DNA from: Pseudomonadota bacterium | Lineage (GTDB): Bacteria > Pseudomonadota > Alphaproteobacteria > Rhizobiales > Rhizobiaceae | Assembly: GCA_023404095.1 (NCBI GenBank) | Contig: JAEYDD010000074.1 | Location: forward strand, 124,001-188,000 | Reading direction: 5' to 3' | Length of the DNA stretch: 64,000 nt | Shown here: positions 25,564 through 34,796 of the stretch, piece after piece | How the letters are laid out: each line of letters begins with the position of its first letter | Position numbering within the stretch: the first letter of the stretch is position 1 | Position numbers and translations under genes: made by a program | Notes under the pieces: generated by a model | Seen by the model: only the letters and a program-made list of their open reading frames with translations | Database searches by the model: none | Told to the model about the DNA's origin: nothing

Positions 25564-26862
25564 TCATCCCCCCGGGTTGAGACGAATGGCGACCGAGCGC
25601 GCATGCGCGCCCAGCCCCTCGGCCTCGGCGAGGGTGACGGCCGCGGGCCCCAGCTTTCTCAGCTGATCGGGGCCAAGCCGCAGGATCGAAGTGCGCTTCA
25701 TATAGTCGAGCACGGACAGGCCCGACGAAAAGCGCGCCGAGCGCGCGGTCGGCAGGACATGGTTGGAGCCTCCGACATAATCGCCGATCACTTCCGGCGT
25801 GTGCCGGCCGACGAAGATGGCGCCGGCATTGCGGATCGCGGGAACGAAGGTCTCCGCATCGGCCGTCGCAATCTCCACATGTTCAGCGGCGATGCGGTTT
25901 GCCAGCGGAACCGCGTCCGTCAGCCGGGGGACCAGTATGATCGCCCCGAAATCGCGCCAGCTGGCCTCGGCCGTCTCCGCGCGCTCCAGCGTCTTCAATT
26001 GCCGCGTAACGGCAATCTCGACGGCATCGGCAAGCGCCGGACTGTCGGTAATCAGGATCGATTGCGCCCCGCGGTCGTGCTCGGCCTGCGCCAGGAGATC
26101 AGCGGCCAGCCAGTCGGGATCGTTTTCGCCGTCGGCGATCACCAGAACCTCCGAGGGGCCGGCGATCATGTCGATACCGACCGTGCCGAAGACCTGGCGC
26201 TTGGCAGCGGCGACGAAGGCGTTGCCGGGGCCGGTGATCTTCGCCACCGGCGCAATCGTCCCGGTGCCGTAGGCAAGGGCTGCGACAGCCTGGGCGCCGC
26301 CGATGCGATAGATCTCGTCGACGCCGGCGATCCGGGCTGATGCGAGCACTGCGGGATTGATCGCGCCGTCCTTTGCCGGCACGACCATGACGATGCGGGG
26401 AACGCCTGCGACCTTGGCGGGAACGGCGTTCATGAGCACCGAACTCGGATAGCTGGCCGTGCCGCCGGGCACGTACAGGCCGACGGCGTCGATCGCAGTC
26501 CAGCGCGAACCGAGCCCGACGCCGATATCATCCTCGTAGATGTCATCCTTCGGCAACTGGCGGGCGTGGTGCTTCTCGATCCGCGCGGCCGCCAGTTCGA
26601 GAGCTGCAACCACGTCTGCGGGCGTCTGCCGATAGGCGGTCTCGACCTCGTCAGCACCGACGCGCATCGAGACCTTGTCGAAGTCCAGCCCGTCGAAACG
26701 ACGCGTATAGGCGGCAAGCGCCTCGTCACCATTTTCGCGCACGTCGTCGATGATGGCGCGAACGGTCGCGTTCACGTCCTCCGAAACCTCGCGCTTCGTG
26801 GTCAGGAAGGCGGCGAACCGCGTTTCGAAGTCCTCGTCGCGAAAATCAAGCCTAATCGCCAC
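25564..26862 (-). CDS. hisD: Histidinol dehydrogenase
   Basis: This 432-residue zinc enzyme catalyses the last two steps of histidine synthesis, oxidising histidinol to histidine with NAD. Recognisable segments are the nucleotide-binding YVPGGTASYPSSVLMNAVPA, the IGGAQAVAALAYGT and KITGPGN motifs, QAEHD (with metal and catalytic ligands) and the NHVLPT block near the C-terminus. Its length is normal. It follows the DUF2948 gene and leads into UPF0262. Confidence 0.97.
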   Translation of the reverse strand: MAIRLDFRDEDFETRFAAFLTTKREVSEDVNATVRAIIDDVRENGDEALAAYTRRFDGLDFDKVSMRVGADEVETAYRQTPADVVAALELAAARIEKHHARQLPKDDIYEDDIGVGLGSRWTAIDAVGLYVPGGTASYPSSVLMNAVPAKVAGVPRIVMVVPAKDGAINPAVLASARIAGVDEIYRIGGAQAVAALAYGTGTIAPVAKITGPGNAFVAAAKRQVFGTVGIDMIAGPSEVLVIADGENDPDWLAADLLAQAEHDRGAQSILITDSPALADAVEIAVTRQLKTLERAETAEASWRDFGAIILVPRLTDAVPLANRIAAEHVEIATADAETFVPAIRNAGAIFVGRHTPEVIGDYVGGSNHVLPTARSARFSSGLSVLDYMKRTSILRLGPDQLRKLGPAAVTLAEAEGLGAHARSVAIRLNPGG

Positions 26863-26940
26863 TTGTCATATGTCCTGTCGTCTGGCGGTAGGTTCCGCCT
26901 TGCCATGCCCGAGAGAAAGATCCTCGACGCGCGATATGCC

Positions 26941-27378
26941 TTAGCCCGCCGGATGGCGCGGCTTCAAGCTGGTTTCCCATGCTCCGCCGGTATCTGCAAG
27001 CTGGCATTCGATGCATTCGACGTCGAGCGCAAACTGCGCATCGCCGGACATGACGAGTTCGACCGTCCCTTCCGGCCCTTCCCCCTGTGGCGTGAAGCGG
27101 ATCGCCAGCAGCGAAAGCACGGCGGCGCGATCGTTCCGGTCGATGCCGATCGAACGCACCGCTCGCACACGCTTGAAAGCGATCATCGCGCGACGACGTT
27201 CGAAGCCCTTCGCCCGCCTGCCGGCCTTTTCCCAGACGAAGCGGTTCAGCGCGAGGGAAAAAACCCCATGCCGGGCGTCCCAGCTGACATCCTCCGCTTT
27301 GAACACCGCATCCTGCAGATGAGCGGAAACAATCGAGAGGTCGTCCGCATCGAGCGCAAGCAGTTTCAGACTGTCCAT
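26941..27378 (-). CDS. DUF2948 family protein
   Basis: This 145-residue cytoplasmic protein belongs to DUF2948, found next to hisD in many alphaproteobacteria. It has the LKLLALDADDLSIVSAHLQD opening, the characteristic FALALNRFVWE-like segment (here FSLALNRFVWE) and an ECIECQLADTG region near the end. The ATG at 27378 has an AAGGAG site; the frame upstream of it is not protein-like. The function is unknown. Confidence 0.88.
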   Translation of the reverse strand: MDSLKLLALDADDLSIVSAHLQDAVFKAEDVSWDARHGVFSLALNRFVWEKAGRRAKGFERRRAMIAFKRVRAVRSIGIDRNDRAAVLSLLAIRFTPQGEGPEGTVELVMSGDAQFALDVECIECQLADTGGAWETSLKPRHPAG

Positions 27379-27591
27379 AATGCTCCTTTTCGGCGACCGG
27401 TGCGGCCGCGCCTCGTACACCAGGCCCGCCGCGCCTCAAACCACCGTTCCGTCGCCGGGCGGCGCACGAAGCATGCGGCATGAGGTCCTTGGGCCGTCTG
27501 TTGTCTCAGGAGATAGGACGGGACGCCGGCCAGCGCAACTGCCCGCCCGCCGGCTCACGGCACGACGGGCGGCAGGACGCAGCCTTGATCG

Positions 27592-28884
27592 TCACTCGCT
27601 GACGCGCTCGACCAGAGCGCCGCAACGTGTCAGCTTCTCTTCCAGCCGCTCGAAGCCACGGTCGAGATGGTAGACGCGGGACACCATGGTCTCGCCTTCG
27701 GCCGCAAGGCCCGCAATGACGAGCGAGACGGAAGCACGCAGGTCCGTTGCCATGACCGGCGCGCCGCGCAGCCGCTCGACGCCCTCGATCTTGGCCGTCT
27801 GTCCGGAGAGCGAGATCTTGGCGCCAAGCCGGGCAAGTTCCTGCACGTGCATGAAACGGTTTTCGAAAATCGTCTCGGTAATGTGCGAAACGCCCGACGA
27901 CTTCGTCATCAGCCCCATGAACTGCGCCTGAAGGTCGGTCGGGAAGCCGGGATAGGGATCGGTGACGACGTCGACCGGCTTGATGCCGGCGCCGTTGCGC
28001 ACGACGCGGATGCCGCTTTCGGTGGCGGTGATTTCGGCGCCGGCGCGGCGGATCGCCTCCAGGGCCGTGTCGAGCAGGTGCATATCGGTGCCTTCGAGCA
28101 CGACGTCGCCGCCGGTCATGGCAACCGCCATGGCATAGGTGCCGGTCTCGATGCGGTCGGGAAGGACGCGATGCCGGGCGCCCGAAAGCGAAGAGACGCC
28201 TTCGATGGTGATCGTGCTCGTGCCCGCGCCGGTGATCTTCGCGCCCATGGCGTTCAGGCACTTGGCCAGGTCCTGCACCTCCGGCTCGCGGGCCGCGTTG
28301 CCGATGACGGTGGTGCCGCGCGCAAGCGTGGCCGCCATCATCATCACATGCGTCGCACCGACCGAAACCTTCGGGAAGGTATAGCGGGCGCCGATCAGGC
28401 CGCCGTCGGGTGCGGTCGCCTCGACATAGCCGCCGTCGATCTCGATCTTCGCGCCCAGCGCCGCCAGCCCCTCGATGAAGAGGTCGACAGGACGCGTGCC
28501 GATGGCGCATCCGCCGGGCAGCGACACCTTCGCCCTGCCCTCTCGGGCGAGAAGCGGACCGATGACCCAGAAGCTTGCGCGCATGCGCGAGACCAGCTCG
28601 TAGGGGGCGGTGGTATCGACGATGTTGCGCGAGGTGAAGTGGATCGTGCGCGAATAGCCCTCGCTCTGGCGCTCGCGGCGGCCATTGACCGAGATGTCGG
28701 CGCCATGGTTGCCGAGGATGCGGATCAGCTGCTCCACGTCGGCGAGATGCGGCACGTTTTCCAGCGTCAGCGTATCGTCCGTCAGGAGCGAGGCGATCAT
28801 CAGCGGCAGGGCTGCGTTCTTGGCGCCGGAAATGGGAATGACGCCCTTGAGCTCGTTTCCGCCTACAATCCTGATACGATCCAT
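27592..28884 (-). CDS. murA: UDP-N-acetylglucosamine 1-carboxyvinyltransferase
   Basis: MurA transfers enolpyruvate from PEP to UDP-GlcNAc, the first committed step of peptidoglycan synthesis. The 430-residue protein has the ISGAKNAALP start motif and the catalytic cysteine in LPGGCAIGTRPVD (the fosfomycin target). The RFMHVQEL and YHLDRGFERLEEKL segments appear near the end. The length is standard. It precedes DUF2948/hisD by 213 bases. Confidence 0.98.
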   Translation of the reverse strand: MDRIRIVGGNELKGVIPISGAKNAALPLMIASLLTDDTLTLENVPHLADVEQLIRILGNHGADISVNGRRERQSEGYSRTIHFTSRNIVDTTAPYELVSRMRASFWVIGPLLAREGRAKVSLPGGCAIGTRPVDLFIEGLAALGAKIEIDGGYVEATAPDGGLIGARYTFPKVSVGATHVMMMAATLARGTTVIGNAAREPEVQDLAKCLNAMGAKITGAGTSTITIEGVSSLSGARHRVLPDRIETGTYAMAVAMTGGDVVLEGTDMHLLDTALEAIRRAGAEITATESGIRVVRNGAGIKPVDVVTDPYPGFPTDLQAQFMGLMTKSSGVSHITETIFENRFMHVQELARLGAKISLSGQTAKIEGVERLRGAPVMATDLRASVSLVIAGLAAEGETMVSRVYHLDRGFERLEEKLTRCGALVERVSE

Positions 28885-29128
28885 GTGTACCTACGGGGCT
28901 GCGCCCGCCTTTCTCAAACAACCGGCTCTCGGGAGAGGGGCCTCCTTAGAGCATTGCAACGCAAAAATGAAGCCTCCCGCGCAGTGTGAGCCATCGGCCC
29001 GTGCGCGGCCATATCGTCGAAGGGGCCGACGCTCGCCGAAGCCGCCTCGCCAGGCCGCTTCTGCAGCTCCGGGAGGCCTGATCGATGTGCACATTTCCCC
29101 TCACGCCGGAATCGGCGCCGAAACCACT

Positions 29129-29368
29129 CTAGACGTCCGATTCGTCCGATTTTGCGGCAGGCAGGCCATCGGTGTCATCGGCAGCCCCCGCACGGCGGGC
29201 GCGCGCCTGCTGCTTGCGGCGCGCGAGATTGTCGCGGAGCGTCTTCGAAAGCCGCGCCTTGCGCTCGTCGGCCCGCGCTCGCACCGCCTCGCTTTCCCGC
29301 GCCTTCGCGCCGGTCCCCTTTACGCCCGCGGCCGGTTTGCCGGTCCCTGTCTTCTCTTCGTCTTCCAT
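29129..29368 (-). CDS. Small charged protein of unknown function
   Basis: This 79-residue hydrophilic protein is predicted to be largely helical, with a basic Arg/Ala central region (RADERKARLSKTLRDNLARR) and an acidic C-terminus (DDTDGLPAAKSDESDV). It could be a nucleic-acid-associated or short coiled-coil protein. I recognise no family. The start at 29368 was chosen because the upstream in-frame sequence to 29581 covers the tRNA-Thr gene and cannot be protein. It is 244 bases upstream of murA on the same strand. Confidence 0.55.
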   Translation of the reverse strand: MEDEEKTGTGKPAAGVKGTGAKARESEAVRARADERKARLSKTLRDNLARRKQQARARRAGAADDTDGLPAAKSDESDV

Positions 29369-29524
29369 GCCCCATCGATAGCGCGAAACGACCGTCCGCA
29401 AAAGCACGGCGACGTTTTCCGGAATTTGTTGTCCCCATGATGCGTTTGCGGCTTGCATAGGGGGTAAGACTGTGGCAATAGGCGCCTCGCTTGACGCGAA
29501 TGCAGACAAACTGCTTCGCCAGAT

Positions 29525-29599
29525 GCTGCTATAGCTCAGGGGTAGAGCACTCCCTTGGTAAGGGAGAGGCCGAGAGTTCAAATCTCTCTAGCAGCACCA
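29525..29599 (+). tRNA. tRNA-Thr (GGT)
   Basis: A complete cloverleaf starts GCTGCTATAGCTCAGGGGTA, with anticodon GGT in the loop TTGGTAA, T-arm GAGTTCAAATCTC, acceptor pairing GCTGCTA/TAGCAGC, discriminator A and an encoded CCA. A lower-GC sulfotransferase gene follows 142 bases downstream, making this tRNA a plausible integration site, although I find no full-length repeat of its 3' end. Confidence 0.97.
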
Positions 29600-29741
29600 T
29601 TTTCCCAGCCTACAAACCATAAATAAATCCCGACGAGAAGCCGATCGGCTCGCGTCGGCACCATTTGGCGGGGGGCAATTGGCGCTCTGGGTTTCATTAG
29701 ATCAACGAATCATGACATGAGTCCCCGATAGTACAACGTGG

Positions 29742-30635
29742 ATGGCAACAAAAATGACTTTTGAACTGCAGGATGGAACTGTGGTGTCCCCTTCGACGCC
29801 GTTGTTCATCACCGGCTCAGGTCGGTGCGGCACGACACTGATGCGTCGTCTGATCGTGGACAGCTCTGCCGCCGTGATCCCGCCAGAGAACTATGCTTTG
29901 GGCAACGTCGAGCAGTACACGGGGACGACCCAGGAGGACTGGGATCAGCACTGCGCCGGCGCGATCCGCCGGGCAACGACCAATCGGAAGAACTGGCGCA
30001 CCTACGGTATCGATGCAAAAGACGCAATCCGTCTGTTGTCGTCCATCCCGCCACAGGAGCGAACCACTTCGAATTTTTGGCACGCCTTCCACGCAATCTA
30101 TGCCGTCGCAGTCGGCAAACCCAGTCAATCTCGCTGGGGAGACAAGACGCCGCGCAATGTTGATCGTGTCGATCATATTGTCTCGATTTTCCCGTCAGCA
30201 CGTTTTGTGTTCATGGTCCGGGACGTTCTTGATGTTACCTATTCCTACGCGACAATGGGCCTCAAGAAACGGGAAGGAAACTATCTCTACGGTGCAAAGC
30301 GCTGGCTCGATGCCAACGAACATATCAAGTCCCATCTTGAGAAGTACCAGGCGCAGACGATTGTCGTAAGATATGAAGATCTCGTCATGTGTCCCGATGA
30401 CACAGTGGCACGAGTGCTTGATTTCGCCGAACTTCCCCGCAGCAGTGGCGGGATGAACGAATCGGAGGCCAAAGACATCACGACGTATAAGCATTTGAAC
30501 AATGCGCTTGGTGAGGTTCGAGGCGATTTCATTGGCAAGGGTCGCTCCGGCCTTCCGACAGAAGTGCGGGATGCGATCTGGGAAGTCGCTGGCACGCGCG
30601 ATCTCCAGAGGTTCTTCGGATATTCAGCAGATTGA
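29742..30635 (+). CDS. Sulfotransferase family protein
   Basis: This 297-residue protein is of the PAPS-dependent sulfotransferase fold. The 5'-phosphosulfate loop is FITGSGRCGTTLMRRLI near residue 25, and the 3'-phosphate-binding segment is RFVFMVRDVLDVTYSY near residue 155. The acceptor could be a surface polysaccharide, lipid or Nod-type molecule; the sequence does not say. It has no signal peptide. Two 60-base lines I counted are 48% and 53% GC, against about 63% for a murA line, and the start has no clear Shine-Dalgarno site. Both facts suggest acquisition by transfer downstream of tRNA-Thr. Confidence 0.85.
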   Translation: MATKMTFELQDGTVVSPSTPLFITGSGRCGTTLMRRLIVDSSAAVIPPENYALGNVEQYTGTTQEDWDQHCAGAIRRATTNRKNWRTYGIDAKDAIRLLSSIPPQERTTSNFWHAFHAIYAVAVGKPSQSRWGDKTPRNVDRVDHIVSIFPSARFVFMVRDVLDVTYSYATMGLKKREGNYLYGAKRWLDANEHIKSHLEKYQAQTIVVRYEDLVMCPDDTVARVLDFAELPRSSGGMNESEAKDITTYKHLNNALGEVRGDFIGKGRSGLPTEVRDAIWEVAGTRDLQRFFGYSAD

Positions 30636-30951
30636 GCCTTAGCTTGCGTCCAGCAGGGACTTTGGTGCCGGCATCGCTCTCCGACCTCACCACATCAAGG
30701 GCGAGGCCCTAGATGGTCTTCGACTTCTCGCAGAGGCAGGGGCGACAAGATAGATGTCACCGCCATCGATGTTAAATGTATGACGATCAGAAACGAGCCG
30801 TTCACCTAATCGGCATGGCCAAGCTCTCCACAGACAATGTGGCCGACTGCATCATTCATCTGGATGGCCTCATTGCGCAGCGAAGCGCAGATTTCATCCT
30901 GTAGCTCGATATCTGTCCCGCGCAGCGGTTTCCGCAAAGGCGCCCTCCCCT
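30636..30951. other. Gap between sulfotransferase and SURF1 genes, remnant-like sequence
   Basis: No supported gene is present. A 42-codon frame at 30776-30904 (plus strand, starting MYDDQKRAVHLIGMAKLSTD) has protein-like composition but no ribosome binding site and matches nothing I recognise. It may be the decayed end of a gene that arrived with the sulfotransferase. No terminator or repeat stands out. Confidence 0.35.
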
Positions 30952-31716
30952 TTACGCCGCGACCCGCCGCTGTCGTAACAGGAACACCGTCGCCGCCGCG
31001 CTGAGGGCGGCCATGGCGAACCAGGTGAGCGCGTAGACGAGGTGGCTGTTGCGGAAGCGGACGACCGTGAGGCCGCCGATCGGCAGACCGCCGGGATTTG
31101 CGGTCGCGTCCGCATCGATGAAATAGGGGGCGACGGAAGGCAGGTGGGCGGCGGCGGCGATCGCGTCCACATCCCGCGAATACCAGCGGCCGGCACCGGG
31201 ATCGTTGGTGCGCAGGAAGGCGCCGCCGGGCTCCGTCAGGCGCAGCAGGCCGGTGATGCTAACAATGCCGGGGATTTCTCCCTCGGCGCGCGAGGACGCG
31301 TCCCTGCGGCCGGCCGGCACGAAGCCGCGATTGACCAGGATCGCCGTGCCGTCCGCCTGGCGGAGCGGCGTGACAACCCAGAAACCGGCACCGAGATCGG
31401 TGACCGCCTGAACCAGCACTTCCTTGTCGTGAACGTAGGTGCCTTCCGCCGTGACTCGGCGATACTCCTCGTCCTTGCCGTCGAAACCGGCCCAGAGTGC
31501 CGGTGGCGGCGCCGGCACGGCTTGCGCATGCACGCGGGCATCGACACGGGCGATGAGGTCCAGCTTCCAGAACAGCCGCTGCACCTGCCAGGCGCCGAGG
31601 GCGACGAAAGCGACGGTGAGAAACAGCATCGCGCCTGCAAAGAGCAGGCGCGCCGCAGGACGGCGGGAACGCTCGGTTTCCGCCTTGCCGTCATGCCTTG
31701 GGGGATCAAGGGCCAT
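30952..31716 (-). CDS. SURF1 family cytochrome oxidase assembly protein
   Basis: This 254-residue inner-membrane protein has the SURF1 plan: a transmembrane helix near residues 24-45 (LLFAGAMLFLTVAFVALGAWQ), a periplasmic domain and a second helix near 225-245. The family motifs LGAWQVQRLFWK and ILVNRGFVP are visible. SURF1 proteins help heme insertion into heme-copper oxidases. Here it closes the cyoABCD operon 17 bases after cyoD, so it probably serves the bo-type quinol oxidase. Confidence 0.93.
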   Translation of the reverse strand: MALDPPRHDGKAETERSRRPAARLLFAGAMLFLTVAFVALGAWQVQRLFWKLDLIARVDARVHAQAVPAPPPALWAGFDGKDEEYRRVTAEGTYVHDKEVLVQAVTDLGAGFWVVTPLRQADGTAILVNRGFVPAGRRDASSRAEGEIPGIVSITGLLRLTEPGGAFLRTNDPGAGRWYSRDVDAIAAAAHLPSVAPYFIDADATANPGGLPIGGLTVVRFRNSHLVYALTWFAMAALSAAATVFLLRQRRVAA

Positions 31717-31733
31717 GGGGCGGTCCCCTGATG

Positions 31734-32141
31734 TCAGGGCATGTTCTTCATCATCTCTGGCGACATGGGCATCATGTTCGTGTTGAGGTGATGCATGACC
31801 CAGAAGGAGCCGGCGAGCATGATCGCCACTATGATCAGCGTGAAGATCAGCGCCATCACCGTCCAGCCGCCCTCCGAACGCGGGTTCATGTGCAGGAAGC
31901 AGATCATGTGGACAACGATCTGGACGGCTGCGAACACCATGATCAGGACGGCGGTCAGGATCTTGCTGTCGAAGACCTCGCCCATGACCAGCCAGAAGGG
32001 AATGGCGGTCAGGATGACGGACAGGACGAAGCCGATCATGTAGGTCTTGAGCGAGCCGTGGCCGGCATCGTGACCGTGGCTGTGGCCGTGATGGACGTTA
32101 TGGGCGTCCTCGTGGGCGGGTGCGTGGGCTTGCGAACTCAT
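31734..32141 (-). CDS. cyoD: Cytochrome o ubiquinol oxidase subunit IV
   Basis: This 135-residue small subunit has three membrane helices (starting MIGFVLSVILTAIPFWLVM) preceded by a His-rich cytoplasmic head (HNVHHGHSHGHDAGHGS). CyoD helps assembly of the CuB centre in subunit I. The His-rich N-terminus could bind copper, which is inference. The ATG at 32141 overlaps the cyoC stop by 4 bases, so the longer frame to 32222 is not used. Confidence 0.94.
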   Translation of the reverse strand: MSSQAHAPAHEDAHNVHHGHSHGHDAGHGSLKTYMIGFVLSVILTAIPFWLVMGEVFDSKILTAVLIMVFAAVQIVVHMICFLHMNPRSEGGWTVMALIFTLIIVAIMLAGSFWVMHHLNTNMMPMSPEMMKNMP

Positions 32142-32761
32142 CCGAGAACTCCCATCAGGTATACGAAGGAAAAGACGCCGATCCAGATGACGTCGAGGAA
32201 GTGCCAGAACATCGACAGGCACATCAGGCGGCGGCGGTTTTCCGGGATCAGACCGCGCATCTTCACCTGTACCATCAAAGTGACGAGCCAGATGATGCCG
32301 AAGGTGACGTGCAGGCCGTGGGTGCCGACGAGTGTGAAGAACGACGACAGGAAGGCGCTACGGCCCGGACCTGCACCCTCGTGGATGAGGTGGTAGAACT
32401 CGTAAAGCTCCAGCCCGAGGAAGGCGAGACCGAAGAGACCGGTCACGCCGAGCCAGAAGAGCGTCTCCATCTTGGCATTGCGCTCCATCTGGAGCATGGC
32501 AAAACCGTAGGTGATCGACGAGAACAGCAGCATCGCCGTATTGATGGCGACGAGCGGCAGATCGAAGAGGTCGGCCGGCGAAGGGCCGGCCGCGTAATTG
32601 CGGCCGAGCACGCCGTGCGTGGCAAACAGCACGGCGAAGATGAGGCAGTCGCTCATCAGGTAGATCCAGAAGCCCAGCATGGTGCTGCCTTCGGGATGAT
32701 GGTCCTCTTCCAGGTAGAACTGGGGAGCCTCTGCTTCTTGTGTCTGTGCTTTCTCAGTCAT
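32138..32761 (-). CDS. cyoC: Cytochrome o ubiquinol oxidase subunit III
   Basis: This 207-residue subunit III has five predicted membrane helices and the family segments STMLGFWIYLMSDCLIFAVL and the C-terminal VGTHGLHVTFGIIW and FWHFLDVIWIGVF. It stabilises the quinol oxidase complex. The start lies one base after the cyoB stop and it overlaps cyoD by 4 bases. Confidence 0.96.
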   Translation of the reverse strand: MTEKAQTQEAEAPQFYLEEDHHPEGSTMLGFWIYLMSDCLIFAVLFATHGVLGRNYAAGPSPADLFDLPLVAINTAMLLFSSITYGFAMLQMERNAKMETLFWLGVTGLFGLAFLGLELYEFYHLIHEGAGPGRSAFLSSFFTLVGTHGLHVTFGIIWLVTLMVQVKMRGLIPENRRRLMCLSMFWHFLDVIWIGVFSFVYLMGVLG

Positions 32762-32762
32762 G

Positions 32763-34766
32763 TCAGGTCCGTTCCGCCAGCAGCTCGGAGCGCGCGTCCT
32801 CGGTTGCGGTCACGGTCTCGGCGGGGATGTAGAAGTCCCGGTTGTAGTTGAAGGTGTGGCCGATCGAGACGGCGATGATGGCGATGAAGGACACGACCAC
32901 CAGCCACCAGATGTACCAGATCAGCGCGAAGGCGAGCGCGATGCTCAGCGCAGACAGGACGACGCCGGTGCCGGTGTTCTTCGGCATGTGGATCGGCTTG
33001 AAGCCGCCGAGCGGACGCTCGTAACCGCGGTTCTTCATGTCGTACCAGCTGTCGTGGTCGTGAACGACCGGCGTGAAGGCGAAGTTGTACTCCGGCGGCG
33101 GCGAAGAGGTCGACCACTCCAGCGTACGGCCGTTCCACGGATCGCCCGTCAGGTCGCGCAGCTGGTCGCGCTTCAGGAAGCTGACGACGAGCTGGATGAT
33201 GAACGAGGCGATACCGAGCGCGATCAGGCCTGCGCCGAAGGCGGCGATGATGAACCAGATCTGCAGCGAGGGGTCCTCGAACTGGCTGACGCGGCGGGTG
33301 ACGCCCATCAGGCCGAGCACGTAGAGCGGCATGAAGGCGAAGAAGAAGCCGATCTGCCAGAACCAGAAGGAGCACAGGCCCCAGAACCGGTCGAGCTTGT
33401 AGCCGAAGGCCTTGGGCCACCAGTAGACGACGCCGGCCATCAGGCCGAACAGCACGCCGCCGATGATCACGTTGTGGAAGTGAGCGATCAGGAACAGCGA
33501 ATTGTGCAGCACGAAGTCGGCGGGCGGGACGGCGAGAAGCACGCCCGTCATGCCGCCGATGACGAAGGTGAACATGAAGCCCACCGTCCAGTACATCGGC
33601 AGCTCGTAGCGGATGCGGCCGCGATACATGGTGAAGAGCCAGTTGAACATCTTCGCCCCGGTCGGGATCGAGATGATCATGGTGGTGATGCCGAAGAAGG
33701 CGTTCACGGAGGCGCCCGAGCCCATCGTGAAGAAGTGGTGAAGCCACACGAGGTAGGACAGGATCATGATCACGCAGGTGGCGTAGACCATCGAGGCATA
33801 GCCGAACAGGCGCTTGCCGCAGAAGGTGGCGACGACTTCGGAGAAGATGCCGAAGGCCGGCAGGATGAGGATGTAGACCTCCGGGTGACCCCAGATCCAG
33901 ATGAGGTTCACATACATCATCGGGTTGCCACCAAGGTCGTTGGTGAAGAAGTTGGTGCCGGCGTAGCGGTCGAGCGACAGCAATGCGAGCGTTGCGGTGA
34001 GGATCGGGAAGGTGGCGACGATCAGGATGTTGGTGCAAAGCGACGTCCAGGTGAAGATCGGCATCTTCATGAAGCTCATGCCCGGGGCGCGCATCTTGAC
34101 GATGGTCGCGATCAGGTTGATGCCTGAAAGCGTCGTGCCCACACCTGCCACCTGCAGGCCCCAGATGTAATAGTCGACACCGACGCCGGGACTGTAGTCC
34201 GCGCCCGACAGCGGTGGATAGGCGAGCCAGCCGGTCCGCGCGAACTCGCCGACGAAGAGCGAGATCATGATGATGATCGCGCCTGCGGTCGTCATCCAGA
34301 ACGAGAAGTTGTTCAGGAAGGGGAACGACACGTCGCGAGCGCCGATCTGCAGCGGCACGACGTAGTTCATGAAGCCCGTGACGAAGGGCATCGCCACGAA
34401 GAAGATCATGATCACGCCGTGGGCGGTGAAGATCTGGTCATAATGGTGCGGGTTGAGGTAGCCCTCGTTGCCGCCGAAGGCAATCGCCTGCTGCATGCGC
34501 ATCATGATGGCGTCAGCGAAACCGCGCAACAGCATGATGATGGCCAGCACGATATACATGATGCCGATCTTCTTGTGGTCCACGGAGGTGAACCACTCGT
34601 GCCAGAGGTAACCCCAGAGCTTGTATTTGGTGATCAGCGCAAGCACGGCGAGGCCACCGAGCGCAACGGCGATGAACGTCACCACGACGATGGGCTCGTG
34701 GTACGGGAAGGACTCCAAGGTGAGCCTCCCGAAGATGAATTGTGTCAGGGTCGTATTACCAAACAT
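32763..34766 (-). CDS. cyoB: Cytochrome o ubiquinol oxidase subunit I
   Basis: This 667-residue catalytic heme-copper subunit has about 15 membrane helices. The heme-copper core is visible as TAHGVIMIFFVAMP (low-spin heme His), WIWGHPEVYILILPAFG (CuB His and the cross-linked Tyr), VWLHHFFTMG (CuB His pair) and HFHNVIIGGVLFG (heme ligands). It reduces oxygen and pumps protons with electrons from ubiquinol. I used the ATG at 34766 (MFGNTTLTQFIFGRL); a TTG at 34778 would add four residues. It follows cyoA by 30 bases. Confidence 0.98.
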   Translation of the reverse strand: MFGNTTLTQFIFGRLTLESFPYHEPIVVVTFIAVALGGLAVLALITKYKLWGYLWHEWFTSVDHKKIGIMYIVLAIIMLLRGFADAIMMRMQQAIAFGGNEGYLNPHHYDQIFTAHGVIMIFFVAMPFVTGFMNYVVPLQIGARDVSFPFLNNFSFWMTTAGAIIIMISLFVGEFARTGWLAYPPLSGADYSPGVGVDYYIWGLQVAGVGTTLSGINLIATIVKMRAPGMSFMKMPIFTWTSLCTNILIVATFPILTATLALLSLDRYAGTNFFTNDLGGNPMMYVNLIWIWGHPEVYILILPAFGIFSEVVATFCGKRLFGYASMVYATCVIMILSYLVWLHHFFTMGSGASVNAFFGITTMIISIPTGAKMFNWLFTMYRGRIRYELPMYWTVGFMFTFVIGGMTGVLLAVPPADFVLHNSLFLIAHFHNVIIGGVLFGLMAGVVYWWPKAFGYKLDRFWGLCSFWFWQIGFFFAFMPLYVLGLMGVTRRVSQFEDPSLQIWFIIAAFGAGLIALGIASFIIQLVVSFLKRDQLRDLTGDPWNGRTLEWSTSSPPPEYNFAFTPVVHDHDSWYDMKNRGYERPLGGFKPIHMPKNTGTGVVLSALSIALAFALIWYIWWLVVVSFIAIIAVSIGHTFNYNRDFYIPAETVTATEDARSELLAERT

Positions 34767-34796
34767 CGGTCTGTCCAAATCTGCCAGAATGCGGCC

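Noticed and set aside
27506..28921. 471-codon frame overlapping murA in another phase of the same strand
   Set aside because: Low-complexity Arg/His-rich translation without family features; murA occupies the stretch with all catalytic motifs.
29594..29666. Direct repeat of the tRNA-Thr 3' end as an attachment site pair
   Set aside because: Only nine bases (GCACCATTT) repeat, 64 bases apart, which is too short and too close to define an integrated element.
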